DNA of 64,000 bases, from positions 17,690 through 81,689 of the forward strand of contig NZ_QWEQ01000020.1 in NCBI RefSeq assembly GCF_009936045.1. The letters run 5' to 3'. Numbering within the stretch: position 1 is the stretch's first letter; each line of letters begins with the position of its first letter. This document shows, piece after piece, positions 8,227-16,505 of the stretch. The notes under the pieces were generated by a model. The model worked only from the letters and a program-made list of their open reading frames with translations. It did no database searches and was not told the origin of the DNA. The stretch comes from Emergencia sp. 1XD21-10 (GTDB lineage: Bacteria > Bacillota > Clostridia > Peptostreptococcales > Anaerovoracaceae). The translations under genes were made by a program, and so were the position numbers.

Positions 8227-9480
8227 CTAACGAATTTGACCGTTTCCTGTGATGATGTATTTATAAGATACCAGTTGACCTACGCCCATAGGACCTCTGG
8301 CATGAAGTTTCTGGGTGGAAATGCCGATTTCCGCGCCCAGCCCCATTTCGCCGCCATCAGTAAAGCGGGTGGAAGCATTGTGATAAACAGCTGCAGAGTC
8401 GACAGAGATAAGAAATTTATCTGCTGCCTCTTGATCGCCGGTCACAATGCAGTCGCTGTGGTGGGTGGAGTACTGCTCGATGTGAGCAATGGCTTCTTCT
8501 ATAGAGTCGACCACCTTTATGCCGAGAATGAAATCGAGATATTCCTGCCCCCATTCTTCAGAAGCGGCAGGGGTTGCGGACGGCAGGATTGCAAGAGCTG
8601 CACTGTCTCCGTGAAGGGCAACATTTTTTTCGGAAAGGCGCTCAGCCATGGCAGGCAGAAAACGCTCTGCGATATCTTTGTGCACCAGCACCTTTTCAGC
8701 AGCGTTACAGACGGAAGGTCGGGAAGTTTTCGCATTGAAGACGATGTCCAGAGCCATATTGATATCAGCAGCTTTATCTACATAAATGTGGCAGTTGCCG
8801 GCGCCGGTTTCTATTACAGGCACTTTTGCGTTATCTACGACGGAACGAATCAGTCCAGCGCCACCTCTGGGAATCAGCACATCCAGGTATTCGGTCAGGG
8901 TCATCATTTCGGAAGCCGACTGTCTGGAAGTATCGGAAACCAGCTGTACGCAGTTGATATCCAGGGCTGATGCAGAAAGGGCGCTTCGCATAATTTCGGT
9001 AATCGCCTGATTGGAATGAAATGCTTCTTTTCCACCGCGGAGAATACAAGCGTTACCTGCTTTGATACAGAGGGCTGCGCAGTCGCTGGTGACGTTAGGG
9101 CGAGCTTCAAAGATAATACCACAAACGCCGAGAGGCACTGCAGTTTTTTGAATATGTAAGCCGTTTGGCAAATCTCTTTCTTCTAAAATTTCTCCCACAG
9201 GGTCTTTCCATTTGGAAACTGCGATAACCGCATCAGCCATGGAAGCGATACGCTCTGCAGTCAAAGTCAGCCTGTCTATCATAGAAGGAGAAAGAACACC
9301 GCGGGCAGCCTGAAGGTCTTTTTCGTTGGCTGCCAGGATATCTTCTGTGTGATTGACAAGGGCGTCAGCAATCAGCTCAAGCGCTTCGGTCTTGTCTTTC
9401 TCTTGGGCAGTGCGAAGTGCGCGTTCAGCCTGCTTGGCGCGCTGACCCATGGTTTCTAAAGTAGTCAAGCAGTGTTCCAT
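8227..9480 (-). CDS. proA: Gamma-glutamyl phosphate reductase
   Basis: The 417-residue protein is of normal length for ProA and shows the family blocks PLGVCGIIFEARPNVT, LRGGKEAFHSN, VIETGAGNCHIYVD and the catalytic cysteine region SRPSVCNAAEKVLVH. ProA reduces glutamyl-5-phosphate to glutamate semialdehyde in the second step of proline synthesis in the cytoplasm. It starts three bases after proB ends, and both sit at the end of the hydrogenase-maturation operon. The C-terminal GLGAEIGISTQKLHARGPMG is also diagnostic. Confidence 0.97.
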   Translation of the reverse strand: MEHCLTTLETMGQRAKQAERALRTAQEKDKTEALELIADALVNHTEDILAANEKDLQAARGVLSPSMIDRLTLTAERIASMADAVIAVSKWKDPVGEILEERDLPNGLHIQKTAVPLGVCGIIFEARPNVTSDCAALCIKAGNACILRGGKEAFHSNQAITEIMRSALSASALDINCVQLVSDTSRQSASEMMTLTEYLDVLIPRGGAGLIRSVVDNAKVPVIETGAGNCHIYVDKAADINMALDIVFNAKTSRPSVCNAAEKVLVHKDIAERFLPAMAERLSEKNVALHGDSAALAILPSATPAASEEWGQEYLDFILGIKVVDSIEEAIAHIEQYSTHHSDCIVTGDQEAADKFLISVDSAAVYHNASTRFTDGGEMGLGAEIGISTQKLHARGPMGVGQLVSYKYIITGNGQIR

Positions 9481-9483
9481 AAT

Positions 9484-10290
9484 TTAGTCCTCCAAATTTC
9501 CAAAAATCGTTCCAATGTCTTTTCCGTCAAATAAGTCGTACAGATTTTCCGGACGGTCACCAGCAATGACGCAACACGGGATTTTCGCGCCTGTAGAAAT
9601 CTGTGCCGCACTGACTTTTGTTGCCATACCGCCGGTACCAAATTTGGAACCGGCGCCGCCTGCGAGGGTGGTGATTGCATCATCGATGACAGGTACGTGG
9701 GAGATGCGTTTTGCGTCGGGGTACTTTCTCGGATCTTTGTCGTAAAGTCCATCAATATCGGTTAAGATGACCAGAAGGTCAGCGTCCGTCAATGTAGCAA
9801 CGATGGCAGACAGGGTGTCATTGTCGCCGATACTGAGTCCCTCTAGTTCGTCAGTGGCAACGGTGTCGTTTTCGTTGACGATAGGAATAATACCGAGGGC
9901 AATCAGTTCAGAAAAGGTATTCTGAACGTTTTCTCGGCTTCGGTCGTTGTCTACGATATCTGCGGTGAGCAGAATCTGGGCTACAGTCTGACTGAACTCA
10001 CCGAAAAATTTATCGTACATAAACATCAACTCGCACTGTCCAATGGCAGCCAGCGCCTGTTTTTTGCTGGTTTCTTCGGGCCGAGTTGAAAGTCCCAGCT
10101 TGCCGATGCCGACACCGATAGCGCCGGAGGAAACTAGAATGATTTCTTTTCCGGCATTCTGCAGATCGCATAGGACTTTGCAGAGGTTTTCGATGTGGCG
10201 CAGGTGCATTTTGCCGCCAGCGTGAGTCAGAGTAGAGGTGCCTACTTTGACGACGACTCTTCGACTATTTGTAATTTTATCTTTATTCAT
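9484..10290 (-). CDS. proB: Glutamate 5-kinase (short form without PUA domain)
   Basis: The 268-residue product has the amino-acid kinase fold motifs VVKVGTSTL, ILVSSGAIGVG, NENDTVAT and the late GTGGMATKVSAAQI. It phosphorylates glutamate as the first step of proline synthesis and is usually feedback-inhibited by proline. The C-terminal PUA domain found in many ProB proteins is absent, which is common in Firmicutes. Its ATG overlaps the end of hydF by eight bases, with GGAG inside the hydF coding sequence, so the two are translationally coupled. Confidence 0.96.
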   Translation of the reverse strand: MNKDKITNSRRVVVKVGTSTLTHAGGKMHLRHIENLCKVLCDLQNAGKEIILVSSGAIGVGIGKLGLSTRPEETSKKQALAAIGQCELMFMYDKFFGEFSQTVAQILLTADIVDNDRSRENVQNTFSELIALGIIPIVNENDTVATDELEGLSIGDNDTLSAIVATLTDADLLVILTDIDGLYDKDPRKYPDAKRISHVPVIDDAITTLAGGAGSKFGTGGMATKVSAAQISTGAKIPCCVIAGDRPENLYDLFDGKDIGTIFGNLED

Positions 10291-11506
10291 GAAAAATCTC
10301 CAAGCTTCTATCTAAAATCCCATTGATATGGGCGATGAGTGTACCGTAATTGGTAAAGGGAACGCCAGCTTCCTTGGCAAGTTCCATGCGAGAAAGCATT
10401 TCCCGCTCGTTTAGCATGCAGCCGCCGCAGTGGACGACCAGGGCGTAGGGGGATAAATCCTGCGGAAACTGCCCACCACTGGTGAAGTGAAAATCCAGCT
10501 TTTTTCCCGTAAACTTCTCAATCCAGCCGGGCAGTTTTACGGTGCCGATGTCTTCGCACTGCCTGTGGTGTGTACAGCCTTCTGAAATGAGTACCCGGTC
10601 GCCGTCAGAAAGCGTTGGCAGATGATGGGCGCCTTTTGACGCCGTTTCCAGAATACCTTTGAATCTCGCCATCAAAATGGAAAAGGAAGTCAAAGGTACG
10701 CTGCAGGGAACGATTTCCTTCACCTGATGAAATGCTTGACTATCAGTAACTACCAGAGCAGGGGGGGCTTTCAGCGCGGAAAGACAGGCGGAAAGTTCCG
10801 GTACCTGAGTTACCATAGAAATAGCGTGGGTGTCCAGAATATCGCGAAGGGTCTGCACCTGAGGCAGAATTAGTCTGCCCTTTGGGGCGGATTCGTCGAT
10901 TGGCGTAACTAAAATCACCACATCATTTTTACTTAGCTTATCTCCGATGAGTTGCTTGACAGGTGCAGTAGATTTTCCCAGCTGTGCTAGTTTTTCTTTT
11001 AATTCTGTAATGCCGCTGCCGGCTTTTGCACTGACTGCAAGGAACGGAAAATCAAAATCCTTTGTGCCGGGGACAGCTGCAAGGAGGTCAGTTTTGTTCA
11101 GTACGATGATGTAAGGAATCTGTTTTTTCTTCAGTAGTTCCATCAGAGAAAAATCGTCTGAGGATGGTTTTTCTGCAGCGTCGATGACCAGCACTGCAAC
11201 ATCGGTCTTTGCCAGTATCTGATAGGTTTTTTCTATCCGCTTTTCACCGAGGATGCCTTCATCATCAAGGCCTGGCGTATCGATAATTACTACAGGTCCC
11301 AGAGGCAGCAGCTCCATGGCTTTGCTGACCGGGTCGGTGGTGGTGCCTTTTACGTCAGATACGATGGAAAGGGACTGATCGGTCACTGCATTGACCAGAC
11401 TGGACTTTCCGGCGTTGCGCCTGCCGAAAAAGCTGATATGCACTCTGTTTGCGCTGGGGGTCTGGGAAAGACCTGCCAAATTAGAATCTGAAGTCTCTCT
11501 TGCCAT
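10283..11506 (-). CDS. hydF: [FeFe]-hydrogenase H-cluster maturation GTPase HydF
   Basis: The start at 11506 is chosen because AAGGAG precedes it; it lies inside the 3' end of hydG (26-base overlap). The roughly 407-residue protein has a TrmE/Era-like GTPase domain (P-loop GRRNAGKS near residue 28, DTPG, NKTD). A dimerisation region follows, then C-terminal iron-sulfur ligands CTH and HCGGC. HydF is the scaffold on which HydE and HydG products assemble the 2Fe subcluster before transfer to apo-hydrogenase. No hydrogenase structural gene is in the window. Confidence 0.96.
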   Translation of the reverse strand: MARETSDSNLAGLSQTPSANRVHISFFGRRNAGKSSLVNAVTDQSLSIVSDVKGTTTDPVSKAMELLPLGPVVIIDTPGLDDEGILGEKRIEKTYQILAKTDVAVLVIDAAEKPSSDDFSLMELLKKKQIPYIIVLNKTDLLAAVPGTKDFDFPFLAVSAKAGSGITELKEKLAQLGKSTAPVKQLIGDKLSKNDVVILVTPIDESAPKGRLILPQVQTLRDILDTHAISMVTQVPELSACLSALKAPPALVVTDSQAFHQVKEIVPCSVPLTSFSILMARFKGILETASKGAHHLPTLSDGDRVLISEGCTHHRQCEDIGTVKLPGWIEKFTGKKLDFHFTSGGQFPQDLSPYALVVHCGGCMLNEREMLSRMELAKEAGVPFTNYGTLIAHINGILDRSLEIFHE

Positions 11507-12911
11507 GTTCAATCTCCTTGATATAGTCTTCTGCAATCTGACGAACTTTTTCCTTTGGAATGTTATCCAGTTCCTTATGAATCAGCGCTTCGCCAACTTC
11601 GCGGGTGGCGTCTTTCGCATAGTCCACCAGATATTCTTTCAGGGTCATCAGCGCGTTTGGATGGCAACAGTTTAGAATTTGTCCGTTTTTGCAGAGGGTC
11701 ATGAAGCGGTCTCCAGTTCTGCCTTCTCTGTAGCAAGCGGTACAAAAACTTGGAATATAGTCCATATCCATGAGCCATTTTACTACTTCGTCCAGCGTTC
11801 TTTTGTCGTCGGTTTCAAACTGTGCGGAGTTTTCTTCTTCCGGCTCTTCTTCGTCGTAGCCGCCGACGCTGGTTCTGGAAGCACCGCTGATCTGGGAAAT
11901 GCCCAGGTGCAGCGCGCGGGCGCGCATTTCCTGACTTTCTCTGGTAGACATGATCATGCCGGTATACGGAACAGCGATTCTGATGATGGCGATAATTTTT
12001 GCGAAGAGGTCGTCGGTAATACCGCCGTCTACGCCACCGTCAAAGTCGGAAGGGTCTACATCGTCTGCAGGTCTGATCCTCGGCACGCTGATGGTGTGCG
12101 GCCCGACGCCGTGTACTGCTTCCAGATGTTCTGCATGCATCAGAAGTCCGGCAAGTTCATAGCGATACAGGTCAAGACCGAAGAGTACGCCAAGACCGAC
12201 ATCGTCGATGCCAGCTTCCATGGCTCTGTCCATAGCTTCTGTATGCCAGTTGTAGTTGTGCTTCGGTCCGGTCGGATGCAGCTGTTCGTAGCTTTCTTTG
12301 TGGTAGGTTTCCTGGAACAGAATATAGGTACCGATGCCAGCATCTTTGAGCATTTTGTACTCTTCTACAGTAGTTGCGGCAATGTTCACATTGACACGGC
12401 GGATATCGCCGTTTTTATGGTGAATGGAATATACGGTTTTAATACATTCCAAAATGTATTCGATTGGGTTGTTGACAGGGTCCTCTCCGGCTTCCAGGGC
12501 AAGACGTTTGTGTCCCATATCCTGCAGGGCGATGACCTCTTTTTTGATTTCTTCCTGGGTCAGTTTTTTTCTTGCGATATGCTTGTTCTGATGGTGGTAC
12601 GGACAGTAGACACAGCCGTTGACGCAGTAATTGGAAAGATACAGCGGCGCGAACATGACGATACGATTGCCGTAAAAGTCTTTCTTAATCTGTTCTGCCA
12701 GTGCGTACATTTCCTCGGTAATCTCTGGGTCTTCGCAGGAAAGCAGAACGGAGGCTTCTCTATGGCTTAAGCCTTTGCGAAGGGCAGCCTTATCTAAAAT
12801 GGAGCGAACCAGTTTTTTGTTGTCCTTATTTGCGTCGGCATAAGCGAGGGTGTCTAAAATTTCCTCGTGACTGATAAATTCTTCTGCGTGTAATGATTTT
12901 GGATTGTACAT
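11481..12911 (-). CDS. hydG: [FeFe]-hydrogenase maturase HydG (radical SAM tyrosine lyase)
   Basis: The 476-residue protein has the radical SAM cluster motif CVNGCVYC (Cys96, 100, 103) and a C-terminal auxiliary-cluster motif CTAC-X22-C, as in HydG. It cleaves tyrosine to make the CO and cyanide ligands of the H-cluster. The related thiamine enzyme ThiH lacks this auxiliary cluster arrangement, so HydG is the better call, and the flanking hydE and hydF confirm it. It lies 55 bases after hydE. Confidence 0.97.
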   Translation of the reverse strand: MYNPKSLHAEEFISHEEILDTLAYADANKDNKKLVRSILDKAALRKGLSHREASVLLSCEDPEITEEMYALAEQIKKDFYGNRIVMFAPLYLSNYCVNGCVYCPYHHQNKHIARKKLTQEEIKKEVIALQDMGHKRLALEAGEDPVNNPIEYILECIKTVYSIHHKNGDIRRVNVNIAATTVEEYKMLKDAGIGTYILFQETYHKESYEQLHPTGPKHNYNWHTEAMDRAMEAGIDDVGLGVLFGLDLYRYELAGLLMHAEHLEAVHGVGPHTISVPRIRPADDVDPSDFDGGVDGGITDDLFAKIIAIIRIAVPYTGMIMSTRESQEMRARALHLGISQISGASRTSVGGYDEEEPEEENSAQFETDDKRTLDEVVKWLMDMDYIPSFCTACYREGRTGDRFMTLCKNGQILNCCHPNALMTLKEYLVDYAKDATREVGEALIHKELDNIPKEKVRQIAEDYIKEIEHGKRDFRF

Positions 12912-12966
12912 GATATTTTTACTTCCTTTCTTTCGGGTCAGAATCTCTTTCCCGTTAGGTTTTAGT

Positions 12967-14028
12967 TCATTTTATGTCAGGATAGTCGCCGCGTGCGGTC
13001 ACTATCTCATAACCAATTCTTTCAACTTGTTTCTTTAATTGTAAAATACCCTCAGCACTTTCTGCGCCGGTGGCGATTTTATTGTCGTAGAGCCGATAGT
13101 TTTTCCGGACAGAAGCCGGAGAAAGGTTGGGCATGATGACGTTGGCGCCTGCACAGATGCCGCGAAGCCTGCCGTCTTCCGATGCCGTTCCGAGGGCTGT
13201 GGTTGCTGGGAGCAACGCTTTTGGCAAAAGGAGCCTAATGATGGAAAGAAGCTTTACGGTCAGGTCAGCAGAGCCGGCATACTCCTTTTCAAAGGGCGTG
13301 CCTGCAGCCGGAATGAAAGGTCCGATTCCAATCATATGAGGCTGAAATTCTACTAGAAACCGCAGGTCTTTCAGGATATGTTCTATGGTCTGACCTGGAG
13401 AGCCGACCATAAAGCCGCAGCCTACCTGATAGCCGATTTGTTTTAGGTGCTGCAGGCATTCCATGCGGTTTTCAAAGGAAAGGTCCTGCGGGTGCAGTTT
13501 TTGATAATGTGCTTTGTCTGCGGTCTCGTGGCGCAGAAGATATCTGTCTGCACCGGCATCAAAAAGTTTCTGATAGCTTTCCCAGGACCGTTCACCTGCA
13601 GACAAGGTGATAGCACAGTCTGGGTGGGCAGCGCGAATTGCTTCGACCAGTGACGCCAGTCTGTCATCGTTCCAGTAAGGGTCTTCACCGCCCTGCAGAA
13701 CAAAGGTGCGAAAGCCCAGTTCGTAGCCGTTTTTGCAGCACTGCAGAATTTCTTCCGGTGTTAGCCGGTAACGAGTCACGGACTTGCAGCCTTTGCGGAT
13801 ACCGCAATAATAGCAGTCATTTTTGCAGTAGTTGGTAAATTCGATGAGACCTCTGATATAGACATGGTTTCCGAAGGTTTGTCTACGCAGGATATCTGCT
13901 CTTTCCTGCAGGTATTGGTTTTTCTCAAGGGAATCACAGGCAAGCAGTGCAAGGAGTGCGTCATCTTCCGGTACAGTACCTTTCGCCAAGGCGTCGATGG
14001 TATGCGTTACTGGATTATTCGTTGGCAT
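12967..14028 (-). CDS. hydE: [FeFe]-hydrogenase maturase HydE (radical SAM)
   Basis: The start at 14028 gives a 353-residue protein of usual HydE length; a longer upstream reading would have an unlikely basic extension overlapping the upstream gene. The radical SAM motif is CKNDCYYC (Cys68, 72, 75), followed by LQGGEDPYW and GVGFMVGSPGQT-like segments (here GCGFMVGSPGQT). HydE acts with HydG and HydF in building the hydrogenase 2Fe subcluster. It overlaps the upstream regulator gene by 14 bases, indicating coupled translation. Confidence 0.95.
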   Translation of the reverse strand: MPTNNPVTHTIDALAKGTVPEDDALLALLACDSLEKNQYLQERADILRRQTFGNHVYIRGLIEFTNYCKNDCYYCGIRKGCKSVTRYRLTPEEILQCCKNGYELGFRTFVLQGGEDPYWNDDRLASLVEAIRAAHPDCAITLSAGERSWESYQKLFDAGADRYLLRHETADKAHYQKLHPQDLSFENRMECLQHLKQIGYQVGCGFMVGSPGQTIEHILKDLRFLVEFQPHMIGIGPFIPAAGTPFEKEYAGSADLTVKLLSIIRLLLPKALLPATTALGTASEDGRLRGICAGANVIMPNLSPASVRKNYRLYDNKIATGAESAEGILQLKKQVERIGYEIVTARGDYPDIK

Positions 14029-14260
14029 AGGCGACCTTGCTGCTGATACCCGGCAGCTTTCCAATCTTACCGGACAGCGCGTTGATGCTATCTGACGGCG
14101 CATCAATGGCTACGCTGATAATATGCATTTCTTTTTCCCTGTAGGGCAGTCCCATTCTGCCGATAATGTAACTGCTGTACTGATGCAGCATATCGTTAAG
14201 CTCTTCTACGACATTTAAGTCTTTTACAATAATTGAAACTAATGCAACTCTGTTTTCCAT
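14015..14260 (-). CDS. Iron-only hydrogenase system regulator, TM1266-type
   Basis: The start at 14260 is preceded by AAGGAGG and gives 81 residues. The small ACT-like protein (RVALVSIIVKDL, IGRMGLPYREKEMHIISVAID, LSGKIGKLPG) matches the small putative regulators found at the head of hyd maturation operons, related to the NikR/ACT C-terminal fold. It has no DNA-binding domain of its own. It heads the operon hydE-hydG-hydF-proB-proA. A role in sensing or regulating hydrogenase maturation is inferred from context. Confidence 0.82.
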   Translation of the reverse strand: MENRVALVSIIVKDLNVVEELNDMLHQYSSYIIGRMGLPYREKEMHIISVAIDAPSDSINALSGKIGKLPGISSKVAYANE

Positions 14261-14285
14261 TATAAACCTCCTTGTCATTATTTCT

Positions 14286-14340
14286 ATGATAACATAAAAG
14301 TTGTAATATTTATACACAAAGTTTGATAAAATCAAACTTT
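14286..14340 (-). promoter_or_regulatory. Promoter and palindromic operator of the hyd-pro operon
   Basis: Minus-strand TTGTGT (14319-14314) and TATGTT (14296-14291) have a 17-base spacer. A perfect inverted repeat, AAAGTTTGAT-AAA-ATCAAACTTT (14318-14340), abuts the -35. Its TTGAT...ATCAA core recalls a Crp/Fnr half-site pair but with a three-base spacer. It is not T-rich enough downstream to be a terminator and is separate from the terminator at 14347-14392. Confidence 0.55.
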
Positions 14341-14346
14341 TCGTGT

Positions 14347-14392
14347 GAAAAAGAGCCGTGCTTACAAAGGAATGTAATGACGACTCTTTTTC
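14347..14392. terminator. Terminator after the ggt-yfcC-DUF1275 operon
   Basis: AAAAAGAG and CTCTTTTT arms enclose an inner TTACA/TGTAA pairing, with A and T runs on both sides. It lies just after the minus-strand stop at 14401. Confidence 0.65.
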
Positions 14393-14400
14393 TGAAAGAT

Positions 14401-15081
14401 TTATGAAATATGGTTACTTGCTTTTTTCATCCACAGCGCCAGAAGCAGCAGGATTACAGCGCAAATCCAGACGGCTTTTTGGGAAAGCCAGAGACAAAAC
14501 AAGGTGCCGGGAACTGCGCCTAAAGCAAAAGAAAAGGTCAGTGCCCCGAAGGTGCAGACGGTTTTTAAGGATTCTGCATCTTTTACTGTGAGAAATTTAT
14601 ATAATTTCTGACCGACGTTTCTGATGTTGCCGGTGCAGATGGTTGTATTATGAGCAGTTCCCATACAGGTGCGGAAAAGGCATAGCTGAAATCCCATAAA
14701 AAAGGAAATAAATAGGGTCACTGCCATGCTGGCGGTATCTTTGGGAACCAGACCTGCCAGAAACAGGGCGGCACTCTCAAGGAGGAGCGCTGTTTTTCGC
14801 CAGTCGCTTCGCATGTGCTTTCTGCCCAGCCATGCTTTGAGGAATTCACTGAAGGCGGCGCCGAGAATACAGGAAACAATGGGAAGAAAATAAGTCAGCG
14901 CGATATACCAGTTTCCCAGCGCCAGATTGATGCCAAGGTGTGACATGTTGGCTGTGTGCATATTGGCGAGAATCCCGTCTCTGGTCATGTAAGTATATGC
15001 GTTCATGTATCCGCCCACCAAGGTGATGATGATTAAAAACAGCGGGCGCTCCCAAGGGGGAAATGTGTTTTTCTTTTCCAT
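14401..15081 (-). CDS. YoaK/DUF1275 family membrane protein
   Basis: The ATG at 15081 shares its first base with the TAA stop of the upstream carrier gene (TAATG), a classic coupled start. It gives about 226 residues with six hydrophobic segments. LVGGYMNAYTYMTRDGILANMHTANM and the late HNTTICTGNIRNVGQ resemble DUF1275 (YoaK) proteins, integral membrane proteins of unknown function. It is the last gene of the ggt operon and may assist transport. Confidence 0.85.
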   Translation of the reverse strand: MEKKNTFPPWERPLFLIIITLVGGYMNAYTYMTRDGILANMHTANMSHLGINLALGNWYIALTYFLPIVSCILGAAFSEFLKAWLGRKHMRSDWRKTALLLESAALFLAGLVPKDTASMAVTLFISFFMGFQLCLFRTCMGTAHNTTICTGNIRNVGQKLYKFLTVKDAESLKTVCTFGALTFSFALGAVPGTLFCLWLSQKAVWICAVILLLLALWMKKASNHIS

Positions 15082-16472
15082 TAGAACGGCCCCAGATTCA
15101 TCAGTGTTGCGATGGAAACCGACAGGAATCCGATGAAAATCCAAATGCCGCAGAGAGGCAGTACCCATTTTAAATATTTTTCAAAAGGCACCTTCGATAC
15201 AACGATACAAGCCATCAGCGAGCCCAAAGTCGGACAGATTAGATTGGTAAAGCCGTCGCCATAGTGATAGGCTAAAACAGCAACCTGTCTGGTAATGCCG
15301 ATGGTATCTGCCAGCGGCGCCATGATTGGAATCGTTGCAGCGGCCTGTCCTGAACCTGATGGAATGAGGAAATTCAGGAAGCACTGGAAGATATACATGC
15401 CGTTAGCTGCAACAATCTTTGGCAGTCCGTCAAGAAGGTTGGAGGCATAGAACAGGATAGAATCGATTATAACACCGTCTTGCAAAGTCAAGAGAATGGC
15501 TTTTGCAATACCGACGACCAGTGCAGCGAAGGTCATATCAGCAGCGCCGTTTACGAAGGATTTTGCCATAGCGTTGGGACTGATTTTTCCTGTAATTCCG
15601 ATGATCAGGCTAAAGATTAAAAATAGGGTTGCAATTTCCAGCATGAACCATCCATATTGAAATACGCCGTAGAGCATGATTAGGATGAGGGAAACGAATT
15701 CGACCAGAATGATATTCTGTCTTGTTGTGATCGGCATAAACTCTGTCGGAACCTCGTCTTCATCGGCTTCTTCCTCATACATAATACTTAACGTCGGGTC
15801 TTTTTGGATTTTATTCGCATACCGCAGCACGTACCATACGGTAACAACCAGGATTACGGCATACCAAATCAGTCTGTAACCAAGTCCTGAATACATCGGC
15901 AGGTCAGCAAGACCCTGTGCCACACCGACGGTAAAGGGATTCATAAGGCCAGATACGAATCCGATTCTGGAACCAATCATGACAACCGCCAAGGCAACCA
16001 TGTTGTCCAGTTTGAATTGTTTGCATAATGTAATTAGAATTGGAATATAGACGATGGCGTCTTCTGCCATACCAATAGTTCCGCCTAGGATTGAGAAAAG
16101 GAACATAAAGATAACCAGTACTAAATTCTTTTTTTTGTCTAGTTTCTTTGCCAGATTATGTACGCCTGCATCCAGTGCGCCGGTATCCCGGATAATAGCA
16201 AGGGCGCCGCCGAAAATGAAGATAAAGAAGATGATGTCAGAGGCACTCTGCATGCCCAGCATAAACTCTTTCATGGTGTCGAAAAAGCTGAGACCGGCTT
16301 GTTCAACGTGGTGATAAGAGCCGGGAACAACAGCAATTCTTCCGGCTGCGTTTTCTGCTCGCTCAAAGGTTCCTGCAGGAACAATATGGGTTAAAATGGC
16401 ACAAATCGCTACCATAAAAAACAGGATTACGTTCGTATGAGGAATTTGAAATTTACGTTTTTTCTCTTTCAT
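15081..16472 (-). CDS. YfcC-family carrier (amino acid or dicarboxylate antiporter-like)
   Basis: The 463-residue protein has twelve or so hydrophobic segments and YfcC-family features: an N-terminal PHTNVILFF, VPAGTFER, then LGGTIGMAEDAIVYIPI and NFLIPSGSGQAAATIPIMAPL. Relatives include C4-dicarboxylate carriers and arginine/ornithine-type exchangers. It lies 33 bases after gamma-glutamyltransferase, which releases glutamate and dipeptides or amino acids, so uptake of a gamma-glutamyl product is a reasonable inference. Substrate is not visible. Confidence 0.88.
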   Translation of the reverse strand: MKEKKRKFQIPHTNVILFFMVAICAILTHIVPAGTFERAENAAGRIAVVPGSYHHVEQAGLSFFDTMKEFMLGMQSASDIIFFIFIFGGALAIIRDTGALDAGVHNLAKKLDKKKNLVLVIFMFLFSILGGTIGMAEDAIVYIPILITLCKQFKLDNMVALAVVMIGSRIGFVSGLMNPFTVGVAQGLADLPMYSGLGYRLIWYAVILVVTVWYVLRYANKIQKDPTLSIMYEEEADEDEVPTEFMPITTRQNIILVEFVSLILIMLYGVFQYGWFMLEIATLFLIFSLIIGITGKISPNAMAKSFVNGAADMTFAALVVGIAKAILLTLQDGVIIDSILFYASNLLDGLPKIVAANGMYIFQCFLNFLIPSGSGQAAATIPIMAPLADTIGITRQVAVLAYHYGDGFTNLICPTLGSLMACIVVSKVPFEKYLKWVLPLCGIWIFIGFLSVSIATLMNLGPF

Positions 16473-16505
16473 TTTTTTCTCCTTACTGAAACTTCCGTGG
16501 AAGTT

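Noticed and set aside
11679..12770. 363-codon plus-strand frame opposite hydG
   Set aside because: It is antisense to a well-conserved radical SAM gene; the aromatic-rich composition is typical of a shadow frame.
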